Positions 1 through 12,451 of a DNA stretch of 64,000 nucleotides are shown piece after piece. This DNA is from Hamiltosporidium tvaerminnensis. Lineage: Eukaryota; Microsporidia; Dubosqiidae. Numbering within the stretch: position 1 is the first letter of the stretch; each line of letters opens with the position of its first letter. The position numbers and the translations under genes were made by a program. Below the pieces are notes generated by a model. That model was not told the origin of the DNA, ran no database searches, and saw only the letters and a program-made list of their open reading frames with translations. The stretch is taken from NCBI GenBank assembly GCA_022605425.2, contig JAKIMF020000001.1:312501-376500 (forward strand), given 5' to 3'.

Positions 1-1
1 A

Positions 2-595
2 AGAGAACTATTAGGTTTTTTGGTTAGTTCTTATAAAATAACTGGAATAAAGATTTCTAGTAGTGATAGGTATTATACCGAATGTGTCTCTACGGATTTT
101 GCGTGTAAATTTATTCTAAATAACCCTGTCATCTATAAAATGCAAACAAGCTTTTGTTCTGTTTTAGGAAACATCGAATCTATTAAAATAAATACGTTAA
201 AATCTATAGAAATTGAAAGATTAGATCTTTTAACAGAAGATGTTGATTTTTTCAGTAAATTTTTAAAATTAGAATCTTTAAGTATAGTGAAATGTAAGTT
301 CCTAAACTATGGAAATTTCCTTCGTAAATTAGCATTAATGTTTCCAAAATTGAAGATCTTACGAATTGTTGGGTCATTTTTAAGATTTGGCTTTCTAAAT
401 AATCTATTTTCCACTTACATAGAGATTTTAGATCTTTCTTGTTGCAAATCCATAGGAAAAATTTCCAATTTTCCAAATATGCAAATGAAAGCTTTGAAAA
501 GTTTGAGGATAGATTATTCAAGTCTAAATTATAAGGTAATGAGAGTAATGATTTCAACACTATTCTTTGAAAATTTTAAGCATGAGAGGAACTAA
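2..595 (+). CDS. Leucine-rich-repeat protein, N-terminal part (cut by window edge)
   Basis: The frame is open to the window edge; the first possible start in view is only a TTG at 20, so the gene must begin upstream. The protein shows irregular leucine-rich repeats such as LESLSIVKCKFL, LKILRIVGSFLRFG and LKSLRIDYSSL. The family is a protein-interaction scaffold and is often expanded in microsporidia; no signal peptide can be judged because the start is missing. The frame ends at a TAA (593-595), while the same kind of repeat continues in the next frame from about 567. The join falls in the middle of an LRR unit, so these are probably two halves of one gene separated by one extra base near the TTT run at 566-568. 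It is either a pseudogene or carries a sequence error. Confidence 0.65.
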   Translation, partial: RELLGFLVSSYKITGIKISSSDRYYTECVSTDFACKFILNNPVIYKMQTSFCSVLGNIESIKINTLKSIEIERLDLLTEDVDFFSKFLKLESLSIVKCKFLNYGNFLRKLALMFPKLKILRIVGSFLRFGFLNNLFSTYIEILDLSCCKSIGKISNFPNMQMKALKSLRIDYSSLNYKVMRVMISTLFFENFKHERN

Positions 596-1502
596 GTGTA
601 GAATATTTCATATTTTTGAACATTACAGAAATTTAAAAAAATCTTTTTATTATTTAGATTTTTCGAGGATTAGGTTCAACAAGAAACTCGTAGGTTTATT
701 TTCAGTTAATATCGAAGCTGAAATATTGTTTTTAGAAAATCTAGAGCATTTAGGCGATTTAATTCGAGTGTCGAGGCTTGAATCATTATATTCAAGTACA
801 AGAACCATATCTTTATCAAATAATTCTTCGTTTAACGATATATTTTTATTATTAAAGAATTTTAAAAAACTTGAATGTTTAAAACTTTCTGGAACAAAAA
901 TAATGAGGTTACATCAGTGTGTTTTTGATTTTCAATTTAAAAGTCATTTGAAAGATCTTGATTTATCGAATAACAAATTGTCAAAAAATTACATTCGTTG
1001 CCTTAATCAGTTTGATTGCTTAGAAAGAATAAATCTATCGAATTGTAATCTCGAATCAGGTTTGATGGAATATCTTTCTGTTATGCACCCAGCGGTATCT
1101 CTGAGAAAAATAAATTTAGCTAGAAATATACTAAGCAAATCAGATATATTTGCACTTGAACAATTTATAAATCTTGATCATTTAACTGTTTGTTTTCAAA
1201 GTGAAATATTTTCATATGTCTTAAAAGAGTATGGTTCCTTAAGACTTAAAAATTTAGAAACATTAATTTTGGTTGCTTCATTTTTTACAAGCGAAATTTA
1301 TCATTGTATAATGAGAATGTCTTCATTGAAAAATCTTGAACTTCAAGGATGTCATTTAGAGAAAAATGTTTTTACAAACTATGGAATATCTTATCCTAAT
1401 TTTTTACAAAAAATTACTCTTATTGATTCTAAATATTATCCCGAAGATATAGATACCTTCAATGACTTGAAAATCTGCGGTATAGAAGTTTTGATTTATT
1501 AA
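582..1502 (+). CDS. Leucine-rich-repeat protein, C-terminal part (frameshifted continuation)
   Basis: This frame is usable from about 552; the first ATG is at 582, but homology starts slightly earlier with an LRR core (LKILSMRGTKC) read from 567. About ten LRR-like units follow, e.g. LECLKLSGTKIMRL, LKDLDLSNNKLS, LERINLSNCNLESG, LRKINLARNILS and LKNLELQGCHLE. The LxxLxLxxN/C pattern is that of ordinary intracellular or secreted LRRs; no membrane segment is seen. It overlaps the previous frame by 14 nt when the ATG is used and is in the +1 frame relative to it, so I read the two as one gene broken by an indel. It ends with TAA at 1500-1502 and is followed by gene-free AT-rich DNA. Confidence 0.7.
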   Translation: MRGTKCRIFHIFEHYRNLKKSFYYLDFSRIRFNKKLVGLFSVNIEAEILFLENLEHLGDLIRVSRLESLYSSTRTISLSNNSSFNDIFLLLKNFKKLECLKLSGTKIMRLHQCVFDFQFKSHLKDLDLSNNKLSKNYIRCLNQFDCLERINLSNCNLESGLMEYLSVMHPAVSLRKINLARNILSKSDIFALEQFINLDHLTVCFQSEIFSYVLKEYGSLRLKNLETLILVASFFTSEIYHCIMRMSSLKNLELQGCHLEKNVFTNYGISYPNFLQKITLIDSKYYPEDIDTFNDLKICGIEVLIY

Positions 1503-4500
1503 ATTATTTTTCCTTATTCAATTTTTATGATATTTTTAGATTCAAAATTATTTCTCAATTAAATATATAATTCATAATGACTCGATTTATCTACCTTGAT
1601 TATTACTTGCATAATATCAGGCCAGATATTTGTGAAGCTCATTTTCTAAATATTTTGATGTGAAAAAATAGTCTTCATAAGGTTTTAGTTATTAAAAGAT
1701 TGTTATTATATTTGTTTATTCTTAATTAAATTTAAATTTCCTTTAATTTGGGTTAATATATTTCAAAAAACGGTAAATTTTTTTATTGCATAGCACATAT
1801 TATTTCTAGATTATATAATTGTAAAAAACAATTAATCTATTTGTCTTACAATTATTTCGTTGAAAAAAGCCGTATATTTTATTATCCAGTTGATTTTTTC
1901 TATATATACCTACTCTTGGGTTCGATAATAAGTCAAATAAATCATTTAAAGAATATTCACGGTGTAAAATTACTAATATAGGAATCTAAAAACGCATTAA
2001 TAATTGAATAATTTATATTCAGTATGATTTCCAAAAAAAAATTTGTGATTTAATCTTAAAAGCAAAAAACAATTCTAAATATTGGAATTAAATTTTACTG
2101 ACAAAGTTGTTATTCGCGGGTGAGTCACTTAAATCACATTAAAAATCTGCAAATACAAAATAAATAAACTTACTCTTTACAGAAAATAATTTATTATTTA
2201 CAAGAATTAAGGATTAATATAAAATTTTCAGACATTAAAAAAAATAATACTTTTCGAATTCAAATAAATCATTTAAAGTTGATAATAAAACATTTACTTT
2301 AAGAATTTAGCTATTTGGTTCTTTCTAGAAAAAAATACAACTGTAATTTTTTGGAGTTTAACACAAACAATAGTCCTAAAAATTGATTATTATGAAATAA
2401 ATAAATTTATTGTGCGAATATCTTCCAATTTTTTTCAAAACATATAATGCCCATAGAACTCGTATATTTTTACAAGAAAATATATACTATATCATCTTAG
2501 ATCTTTTTAAATTCTTATAGAAGCGAAAACCCGTAGTCGAAAAAAATTGTAGTTCAGAAATTAGTTACTTTGAGTTTATATACTATTTTGAATCTTTAGA
2601 TTTATTACTTATTTATAACTTTTTGGCACATTTTAACCTTTTTAGAAGGAAAATTTGCTTCCTTATTCTCATTTTTGCACGCCTTCATTGCTTATGATCA
2701 TCAAAAATTTAAAATGTGTGATATTGACAAGGAAGGTATTAAAAGGTAAAGATTTTCCTATCGGAAATCATTCTTGGTTTTGCTTTATAGCCGTCAAAAA
2801 TAAAATAAATTATAACCAAATCATGTCAATAGATTCTTATGTATCGATTAGATATTTCCTGGTATTAGATGAAATTATAATTAATTAGACCATTTTAATA
2901 TTATGAAATAGTCAAATTAGTATATAACGATTAACAAAATATTTTGTGACTATTGAAGTAATATTTCTTGAATTTGTTGACTTTCTTTCGAGCATATTAT
3001 GTTAAAGCATCTATTCTTTGAAGAAATATTTCCTATATATGTATGTAAATAAATGTTGATAGTGTGTTATATGGTTTCTTAAATACCTTTATTTTTGCAT
3101 ATTCTAATATTGTTTTGCTAAGTAATCGGTATATTTTTTTCATTATGAGTGTGATACAATTTGTTTAAAGAAACTATATATAGCTTTTAAAAATTATATA
3201 AAAAAGAAAGAAATCTCTGGTATAAGACATCATATTTATATAACAAATACTATATTTAAACTATCATATAAAAACCTTGCCTGTCACGATTTGATTCTAA
3301 TAATAATGATTTCTTTTTAAAACGGGAACTCTTCTTCTAAATATCAAATACCTCTTCGGAGCCATTTAGCAAAAAGCACACCAAATGAATACTTTTCCTG
3401 GTTTTTCTGCAATGAATATAATTTTTTGTGCCAAAAATGAAATGTGATGCTATCGCAGTTCATTATATCACATATTGGATCAAACATTTACCGTATAAAA
3501 GGTGCTATTTCAGTACAAAAAAAGCCAAATAATAATTCTTAAGACATATCAAGCTTACAGATACAAATTTATCTTTTTTATTTAAATAACACTATAATAT
3601 TTTTTCTCTAGACAAATTGGTAAATTTTTCAAAATCCATTGCATTAACTAAACAGATAGGCTTGTTATCTCTTGTAGTGCGACGTTATAAGTATTATAAA
3701 CGACTCATATTACATGATAGTACTGAAGAGAATCGGTGTATTCGGATAAAATGATTTCCAGAGCAATTTAAATTCATGTATAGCATGTTTTATAGTTGCA
3801 GGAACACCCTTTTTCTATATTTTACTTTTTTTTAGTGCAAAGTACGATCTTATATCAAACTATTTAAAATAAAATATGAAAGTTTTTTGAAACTAAGTAT
3901 ATTATGTTATGGTCTTCTAAGAATTAGCTTCGATATTAAATATTTGTCGCTAGAACAAGATTATTTAGACTTAATAAATTTTCAACTAAACTGGTACCTT
4001 TTTTAATCTGTATTTTATAACTAAGTTTCCTATCTATACTATATGAGCGTTTAAAACGGTTTGTAATAATTTAATCCAAAAAAAACGATTTTAAAAATTT
4101 ATTGCAATATTTGAAGATGCTAATTTTACTTTTCGCTATACCAATTAATAAAAAATATAGAGAATAATTATGAATGGCATAAAAGTCACGATAACTTGTT
4201 TTAATTTTTTCGATCATGATATTTTCCGTACTCCGGATATGAAATTTTATAATTTGCGTTTCTGGCTAAAAAGTTTAGAACCAATCATTTTGATATAAAT
4301 TTCGATATCTAATGGAAAAAACAAGATTTATAAAACAAAAATTCCGTCTTACTTAATATGTGCTTTTTTTTTGAATGTACGACATTTAGCATTAAGATAA
4401 GCATATTATAGATTCTTTGTATCGATTCCTTCCATTTAATCCTCTCTGTCGCATAAATAACAAAAATCACACTTTTTGTTTTTTTTTTGAACAGAATTAT

Positions 4501-5980
4501 TTTGCCTTTTATCATTAAATTAAACATGTAAAACGTATAGTTGTTTTTTCTATTTGCGCTTGTATTTTTAATATATATGAATATTATATGTATATTTACA
4601 TGAAAAAAACTGAATATTGCATTATGTTATAATTTTACGATTTAATACATTTTAAAACACTATGAAGAGTTGTAAGTGTCTCTAAATAAATTATATACAC
4701 AATATTCCATAATATCGAACTAAAAGAAATCTATAATATCTAAATTTATCGATTAAACAAAATACTGTTTTAAAGTTTAGTAGAAACTACCAAAAATTTT
4801 TAATAAAATCCATTTTTTTATTGCATTTCATTGGCTTTCATTTTGTTATGTTAATTTATACGCTCATAACTAACATTCTTGAATAATTTTAAATATTAAG
4901 GGCTTAAAACCCCTTAAAAATGTATTTAAAAATTTAGATTCACTTTGATACTTTAGTAACTTTGAGACTTCAAATTCAAGATGAAAAATTTTCCAAACTA
5001 CCTTTCAAGAAATCTTTTGATAAGTAATTGGTTTATGTTTAACATACATTTGCTTTACATTGATGGTTAGGTTATGATAAATTGCTTTTAATTTCTAAAA
5101 CCCTTCTCATTAAATCTTGAGAAGTTTAAACAGTTTTTTTATTTCTATGTTTGATTTTCTCGATAAATATAAACATTCTAAAATACATTAGCGCTTCAGA
5201 AAATTTCTGTGGCGTTTTATAATGTGTTCTATGTATCTGGTTTCCAAAATTATGAATTTTGTAATTTCATCGATAATTCGATAAGAAATCCAAAGGTTTT
5301 CATAAAATTTTCTAGCAAGAAGATATATTTTTTTTCATACTTTGTGAGTCTACTTATATGTTTTCTGCATATATATTTACTATGTGATGTGATATTCAAT
5401 AAACATACTTCGACCTTTAAAATTGTAACTTTACTTAAGTTTTAGCTTTAATGTCATCTAGTATTACCTTCAACTTGAATTTTGAAATATATGGCATATG
5501 GAATGCAATGAATGAGCTATTTCTAACCATAATGCCTATTCTGCTTTTTTCGCTTAATTTTTCTAAAGACTTGTCTTTTATTCAAGTAAGGGGGACACAT
5601 TTTCTCAATTAGTCTATTCATAGAGACTTTGCATGATGATGCAGACAACAAACAGTTTTTCGTAACTATAATTGTTAAGATTAGGATTATGCATTTGATT
5701 CAAGCCGCAAAACTTTCCGATAAATATGTAAATACCTCGAGTAGCAGCGAGCTAGGATATATAAACTAGTTATTGCATGCCTAGCTAGGATATTAAATAT
5801 GTCGGATTTTAGGTATTAAAAAACGGGTAATAACTATATTGGAAAAAATAAATGGTCTCAAAAATTAAAATTGTCAGATTACCTTTATAAATATTCTTTT
5901 ATGTACTTTTTATGGAAAAAATTGTTGTATTAAAGTAAAAAAAAAACAAAAAGAATTTAAAAATTGATTTATTGTATTAA
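1503..5980. other. Gene-free AT-rich stretch
   Basis: About 4.5 kb of AT-rich sequence without a convincing gene. Short open frames (2655-2888, 5209-5445) start on TTG or GTG, have no recognisable motif and look like chance. Around 5750-5800 there are two nearby GAGCTAGGATAT / TAGCTAGGATAT words. No tRNA or rRNA was recognised. Confidence 0.6.
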
Positions 5981-6490
5981 TCAAATATATAAATGGCTCA
6001 ATCTTTCCTTGGGATCACTTATCCCTTCCCATCTTTTTTTCCTTTTATTCTTCTGTACATTGCCTTTTTCGTTCTTAACTTGCCTTTTAATTAATTTGGG
6101 GTGTAGAATCGAAGAAGAATTGTTTAAACAACTCACACTATCGTTTTTAGTATCATTTTTAAAGATTTTTTTTGAATCATTTTCACATTTTCCATCACCA
6201 CAATTATCATAAACATAAACTTGCACCATTGCTACATAAATCGGTGCTTCTTTTATTTTGTGGAAATCATTATCCACACCTTCTTTAAAAGGTAAGCCTA
6301 GACAAATTCTTTGTCTAGCTTCATTTTTGACAATAGAACGAGGCTCATTATTGCAATGTTTTGCAGGTTTTGTATCATTGAGCTTCCAATGATCATCAAC
6401 AACCTTCAGTGTGTTGACATTACTTGGTTGATCATTTTTGGGATTTGCTATATTTTCCCAGAATTTAATTAGATCTTTTACGCTTTTCAT
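5981..6490 (-). CDS. Hypothetical protein, basic/Asn-rich, 169 aa
   Basis: An ATG-initiated 169-residue frame with no stop and a coding-like composition, standing alone in a gene desert. I do not recognise the family. The N-terminus (MKSVKDLIKFWENI) forms an amphipathic helix with a LIxFWE core, a short-linear-motif style seen in adaptor and cytoskeletal proteins. A more ordered block follows at residues 75-95 (RQRICLGLPFKEGVD), then a possible strand (PIYVAMVQVYVYD). The last 60 residues are Lys/Asn-rich (KNKRKKRWEG), resembling a nuclear-localisation patch. No signal peptide or membrane segment is seen. The leader reads AAATAAACA directly before the ATG, much like the leaders at 45465 and 61891, which supports this start. 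The plus-strand frame over the same DNA is a shadow. Confidence 0.6.
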   Translation of the reverse strand: MKSVKDLIKFWENIANPKNDQPSNVNTLKVVDDHWKLNDTKPAKHCNNEPRSIVKNEARQRICLGLPFKEGVDNDFHKIKEAPIYVAMVQVYVYDNCGDGKCENDSKKIFKNDTKNDSVSCLNNSSSILHPKLIKRQVKNEKGNVQKNKRKKRWEGISDPKERLSHLYI

Positions 6491-8536
6491 TGTTTATTTG
6501 TATTTTTCAAACATAAATACTTTTAATATTGTTCTCGAACACTTTTGGAATTTCTTTTTGATGATCAGACATCAGTATAACAAAACAAAAAAAGAACAAT
6601 TATATGTTCTTTTTTAAATAATCCATATTTTTTGATTTTTTGAAAGGTATTTGGTAATAAAATGCAGCTTAAGTTATTTTATGCTCAAATATCGTTTTTA
6701 ATCTAAAGTTTAATTAATAAAATTTGAATTTAAATCTTCTTTAAAGAATATGAAAATCAACATAGAATGGATTTATTTGGTTTTAAACATTTTATCCTCA
6801 CGAATTAAATGCTAAAATTAAAAATTTGTACTTGCAAAAGAAATTGAAATCTAAACATTAACATTAACAAATAAGATCATCAATTAATTTTTATAGATTT
6901 AATCAGATTTTTGAAACAACTTGAAACAAAATCATCATTATTGATTATTTGATCTCTTTTGTATACAATAAACACATTCATATAAAATAGTATTGTGTAA
7001 TTAAGATTATATGTATTTAAAGTATTATATAAAAACCCAATAAATTTTAAATAATTACATTTGAATATTTATTTTAAAAAGCAAGTTAAAATGGGATAAT
7101 TCAGCTCTAAATATACAACGTAATAATATAAAAATGTATCAACTTTAAAAGATATTTCCATATCAATTAAATGAAGTTGAAGCATATTTTTTTTATTAGA
7201 TTGAAGCCATAAAATAAGAATTTCAATTGAAATTTCTAATTTAGATATAAATTTATTTAATGAAACCAATTAAATTGAAATTGAGGAATATCGAATAAAT
7301 TCATAGTTAAAGAAATATTCTTGAAGAATTGAGACAATGTTTTCCTTTTTATACCTCGTAATATTTATTGCAAATTTTAAATTTTATTATTCTATTCAGT
7401 AATTTAATTTTATTACATCTTAAATATCGATTTCCTCATCATATTCCAAATAAATCTTTGGTCTTCTATGGTTTTACAAAAAATCAAGGTTTTAAGATCT
7501 ATTCTTTATGTGTTAGACATTTTAAACCCAGATACTTATAATTCAATGTTTTATATTTTTTGTTTAGATTTAAATGATTTTATAAAATGCATTGATGCTT
7601 TTTCTGGATATTCTGCGACATTCTGTATTAGCTAATATCTTGGTTGCGTGTAAAATATATACTAAATATCTACTTTTATAGGGTTATCAATTATTTAAAC
7701 TAATTGATGAACTGGCATTTTAGTTATTTATAATATTTACTGGGGAATTTGTGATAAAACCTCTTGATATCTACATATAGGAGGATCTACAGGTATTTAT
7801 TTATAAAAAAATGCCTTGGAATTCAGCTATTTAGAATAATTTCTTGGTTTTTATATTTTTTTGGTATCGAAAATTTAAGAAGATTTTAAGTTCCAATTTT
7901 GTCAACTACAAGTATTATTCTCTTTAATTTCCTTTTAACCATCTTTATATCAAATTGATCGATTTGAAGTTTTTCAGCAATTTTTATTTTTGTTGTCCCT
8001 CTTGTTTAGCGTACTGAGTTTATATGATTTCTTAAAATGTGTTATCGGATTAAATTTTTTAAATCTAGATTTATTTCTTCTGATAAAAGTGAAAAACCTA
8101 TTCAATCAACTATTTTTGTATGTTTTGTTCGGCTATATATTTTCCAGTTGGATTGCTTGATTCTAATATATCTCGGCAATGAACTGAAGAATTTACGATT
8201 TGTTTTCGTTTTTGAACAATATGTTATCTTGGATATAGCAATTGCTCCTTATAATTCGTTCGAATATATTATTAATAGTAAATACCTGGCTTTGTTCCCA
8301 TTCTGTAAAACTAAATATTAAATTTTAGATTTTAGATTTTACATTAATATTCGTTTATCGTGCTTTTTTACCTCTTTTTGTTTAGATTTCTTTTGTTCCC
8401 TTTTTGGACCTAAAAACCTTTTTATATGATCAAGATTTTCTATATATTTCTTATTATTTATGATTCTAACTTTATAATCCTATTTTTTTGCTTTTTTAAA
8501 GCTATTTTAGAATTTCCATAGGTGTTTGTTAAGACC
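6491..8536. other. Gene-free AT-rich stretch
   Basis: No supported gene. An ATG-initiated 94-codon frame at 8037-8321 is hydrophobic and unrecognised, and more likely fortuitous. No RNA gene was found by eye. Confidence 0.5.
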
Positions 8537-8765
8537 GGGTGGTGAGAGGATAACCACATAAAAAACTATCTGTTTGGCAATGAACATAAGGAATTGGTGT
8601 AAAATCTTATTGTTTCATTTCGTGGGATATAAACTGTACTGGATCTATAGGTTAATCTTCTATAATCCTGAGTTACAATAGATTAAAAGAAGCAATTAGG
8701 AAATTTTCATTTGTTCATCCTCGACACTGAGAGGTAAAAGCGAAATGAAATAAGAAAGATGGATA
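8537..8765 (+). repeat. SINE/MITE-like element, copy A
   Basis: Member of the approximately 230-bp dispersed family seen also at 14840, 22797, 25110, 56557 and 57574. Shared words in order are GAGAGGATAA, AAAACTATCTG, TTGGCAATGA, GTGGGATATAAAC, GATCTATAGG, GAGTTACAATAGA, TTTCATTTGTTCATCC and GAGAGGTAAAAG. It encodes no protein. It could be a SINE or a deletion derivative of a longer element. Confidence 0.75.
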
Positions 8766-10464
8766 AAGACTTCAAAATATATTCTAAATCGTATATATAT
8801 TCCGTATTTGCTAACATAGAATATAAATTACAAAAAAATATCTAAATGTGTCATTTATTGATATACTATATGAATAAATTGTTCGACATTGACTATTAAA
8901 AAATTGTAAGATTCTCTTTTTATTAAATGCCAAACCATATTTTGGTATCGTTGAATTTATTAGATTAAATTGAAATTTTAAATATATCTTTAAATGGTCA
9001 AAGACTCGTTGTACTTATATTATTTAAGACATCTGTTTTTTAGACTTTACTTTTTTGTTCTTAGAAATTTTTTAATTCGAATTTGTTGTAAAAAATATGT
9101 TTTCACGTATAAATAGCATATTTTTATTTATTCGGGCTTCACAAAAATTTTTCAATTTTCAAAAAAACTGATATAAGCAATATATCAATTACTATATATT
9201 TAAATAATTAGTTTAATAATAAGAATAAATGTTAAAAATATATATATTTCACTCTGTTTATTATTCATTGTTTTTCAAAGAAAATTTTGAATATTTATTT
9301 ACTTTTAAGATATATTTTGGCTTTTTCAAAAATGTTAAATGAATTTGTTTGATAAATAAACTATATTGAAATTTATTAGTGTTACGTAATAAGTAAAAAA
9401 GAAATGAAATAATGATATTCATTATATAATGGTATTAATATTTAAAAAAATGCAGATAAATACACTTCATTAAAATCAAATATAATTTTGTTTTTTCACA
9501 ATCTTTTGAGTTGATTTTCCTTGTAAACTTCGTAAAATTATTTGATTTTATAAAAAGATTAAATTTGAGATCAAAAATGTTTTTTGTATATTATATCTTG
9601 ATCAAATGAAATAGGGGGGGGGGGGTTTAAGCAAGCTTTAAGTTACTGTAACCAATGATTTATATATCTACGACGAAAAGTATATTCAAAGAATATAAAA
9701 TATTTTCATAAAGTAGAAATTATAGAATTTTATTTGAGAAACCATGAAATATTTACTTTCTTTTTGTTTGATAATACAAATTTCATAATTAAAAAAATAA
9801 ATCAAAATACATATTAAGAGTCTTTCTTAAAGGTTTTTAAAATTCAATTCTTTGTTTATCAGTTTACCTTTAATTGTTTCAATTACATCTAATGCTTTAA
9901 TTTTTAAAGTTAACTTAGTATAAAATTTTAGAGCGCATATGTATTCAGGTAAAATAACTGAAATAAACAATTTTAACTATTTTATAATATTCCTACCTAT
10001 ATTATCGAATATGCTGGTTTTAAAATTCATTTTATTGATAATATTATACTTTAATATCAGTAAATTATATATTATACAGAAGATGTATTTAACATTCAAA
10101 TTTTCAAATTACATCACAATTCATACAAAAATTTTTTTATCCAAAAAATCGTACAATGCTAATATTATATGCAAGTAATTTATATATACTTGACAAATAA
10201 TCTTGTACGAATTTATCAAATCTAAAACATATTGTTTTAAATTACTGACAAAGGCTTTGTCGAATTACTATTTTAGTCTATCATCAAAAATCAAATTTAC
10301 AAATTAAATTTTAAAACATGCTTAAGAAAATTTATATAAATAAAAAGAAATATTAAACTGATTCAAGGAATCATATCAGACAAAATAAAATATATGTTTC
10401 ATGAATGTAACAGATGGATTACGAAAATATCGAATAAGTAGATGATTTTTGTCTTATGAAGTGA
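8766..10464. other. Gene-poor AT-rich stretch
   Basis: Holds only a 12-G homopolymer at 9614 and an ATG-started, very hydrophobic 79-codon frame (9939-10178) of the kind AT-rich DNA produces by chance. No supported gene. Confidence 0.5.
9614..9625 (+). repeat. G12 homopolymer
   Basis: Twelve consecutive G residues in AT-rich surroundings. By far the longest G run in the window. Confidence 0.9.
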
Positions 10465-11808
10465 ATGGCACTGTTTTTAAATAATATATTTTTAACTTTG
10501 TCTTTTTTAAGTATGAAAATCGAAATACCTCTGATAGACATTTTTGGAAATTATAACGGAAAAATTTTAGGAACAATTTTTTCTTTTAGAAGTGGAATTT
10601 CAAATGAAATGAGCAGAAGCAATATCGATACAAATGAAAATACTATGTGGATAGTTTTGATTAATTCTGCTCAATATCAGCCACAGGATGTTTTGAATAA
10701 GTTTTTGATATCGAATATATCTGCAATAATTATTACAGATACAAGAAACCATGTCGATGTGGTTATGGAATATCGTAGATATAAGTCAAACGTTCCAGTA
10801 TTTTTTATGGAATATCCATATTTTAGACTTATCACGAATTTTTTACAGAGAAACATTAATTTTAAAAGGAACCAATCATTGGGTAGAAACAAAAAATTAA
10901 ATGATCATACAATTCTAAATAAAGTTCTAAGCACCACAACAATGCCTAACAGAAGAGAAAAATTAGATTACAATGCCAAAGAGCATAATAAAGGCAAGAA
11001 AAAAATTTTGAACCCAAATAGTGTAGAAATAAATTCACAGATATTTTTTGAAAAATCTGAACCATACTCATTTATAGATTTTAAAGCTGGTGAAAAGATT
11101 TTCAAACCCGAAAAGAAAAAATTAGAAGGCACAAAAATTACTACACAAGAAAATGATTATTTGAATTTATCGAATAAAAACAACGACTTTAGGAAATTTA
11201 ATAATTTATATTTCACAAAAAACCAAGATATAGATATTTTAAAAGGTATTCATAAAAATAGTTTTATAGAAAGAGAAAATAAAAAATACCGAAACACGTG
11301 CGATACTGTCGCGGCTAATACATTAATTAGAGCCAATGATTTTGTTTTGGCAGAAAACAAAGTAAATTTAAACAATAACGATACTAGAATATCCCGCCAG
11401 CCTGAAATGATTTTCGAAACTGCTATTGAAAACAAACACGATTTCAATCCCACACCCTTTTTTGTTCAGCTTTTTCTACAAATTCCACCGGTCCTGACCA
11501 TTTTGATCTTAGTACTTCTTTGGCGCACCTTTTCGGTTCCCGAGGACCAAAGTATGGATATTCAATACATAGAAACTTTGCCACTCATAACATATAAACA
11601 TGAAAACAGTAAAAATATGGCATTTAACGATAATACTATATGTTGTATTTGTCTAGAACCATACATACAAGGGGATCAGATACGATGTTTATACTGCCAT
11701 CATATATTCCATAAAATATGTGTGGATCCATGGCTATGTAGAACTTGTATATGTCCTATCTGTCGTAAAAGTATATTTTTGACTGAAAGTGATCCGTTTT
11801 TCTTGTGA
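10465..11808 (+). CDS. PA-TM-RING E3 ubiquitin ligase
   Basis: A 447-residue membrane protein with the layout of the RNF13/GRAIL class of E3 ligases, which sit in endosomal, vacuolar or Golgi membranes and ubiquitinate membrane proteins. A hydrophobic N-terminus (about 1-16, LFLNNIFLTLSFLSM) serves as signal sequence. Residues 45-130 resemble a protease-associated lumenal domain (MWIVLINSAQ, ISAIIITDT). A low-complexity Lys/Asn-rich linker follows. One transmembrane helix lies at about 333-356 (VLTILILVLLWRTF). A C-terminal RING-H2 finger occupies about 393-434: CCIC, then CHHIFHKIC, DPWL and CPIC, with all eight zinc ligands present (C3H2C3). The order SP-PA-TM-RING makes the class assignment strong; the substrate is unknown. 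Start is an ATG at 10465, with no CCC box close upstream. Confidence 0.9.
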   Translation: MALFLNNIFLTLSFLSMKIEIPLIDIFGNYNGKILGTIFSFRSGISNEMSRSNIDTNENTMWIVLINSAQYQPQDVLNKFLISNISAIIITDTRNHVDVVMEYRRYKSNVPVFFMEYPYFRLITNFLQRNINFKRNQSLGRNKKLNDHTILNKVLSTTTMPNRREKLDYNAKEHNKGKKKILNPNSVEINSQIFFEKSEPYSFIDFKAGEKIFKPEKKKLEGTKITTQENDYLNLSNKNNDFRKFNNLYFTKNQDIDILKGIHKNSFIERENKKYRNTCDTVAANTLIRANDFVLAENKVNLNNNDTRISRQPEMIFETAIENKHDFNPTPFFVQLFLQIPPVLTILILVLLWRTFSVPEDQSMDIQYIETLPLITYKHENSKNMAFNDNTICCICLEPYIQGDQIRCLYCHHIFHKICVDPWLCRTCICPICRKSIFLTESDPFFL

Positions 11809-12451
11809 TACCCTCTTAAAAAGAAAAACAGGTATTGTTTTTAATTAAAAAATTTTGTTCCCCTTTATATTTAGAAACTAACCAAATTGATTTGCTACAT
11901 TTAAATATTTAAAGTTTCATCAAAAGTAAACCTGTAAATATTTTTTTATTTGTCTTCTAGAATAATATTTGTGCTCAATTTTGATTCTTTAATCCTTTAT
12001 TTAATATGTAATCAAAGTAAAGTATATTTCATTGAATTAAAAATTTATAAAAACTTTGATCTTTTAAAAATAACTTTAGAATTCCTAGAAATATTGTAAA
12101 ATCTACTAATAATATTAATTTTATTGAAAATTAAATTTTTCATTCCCAAACCAAACTCAAAAATTGGTTCTGAAAATTAAATATTTACCTTTATTGACAC
12201 TTTATTCAGATTGAGATTCGAATACTAAAAGAATTTAAGTTTATTAAGTATTCTTTTAAAAGATTTCACTTGATCACAAACTAAATGAAAATATTTGTTC
12301 GTTACGGATTGAGTTTATAGTATATATTCATTACATTTTTTGAATAGAAAAACCCTAAAGAGAAATTTAATTGCAATAAAATATTTAAAAATTACATTAA
12401 CTATGAATTTTTTATATATAATATATCTTCGGTTACATAGCTAAATATTCA
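11809..12451. other. Intergenic AT-rich stretch
   Basis: Nothing recognised apart from the AT-rich downstream region of the RING gene. Confidence 0.5.

Noticed and set aside
2655-2888. 77-codon frame in the first gene desert
   Set aside because: TTG start, no motif, no start context; likely chance.
8037-8321. 94-codon ATG frame
   Set aside because: Hydrophobic composition typical of AT-rich non-coding DNA, no motif and no start context. Cannot be excluded as a decayed element.
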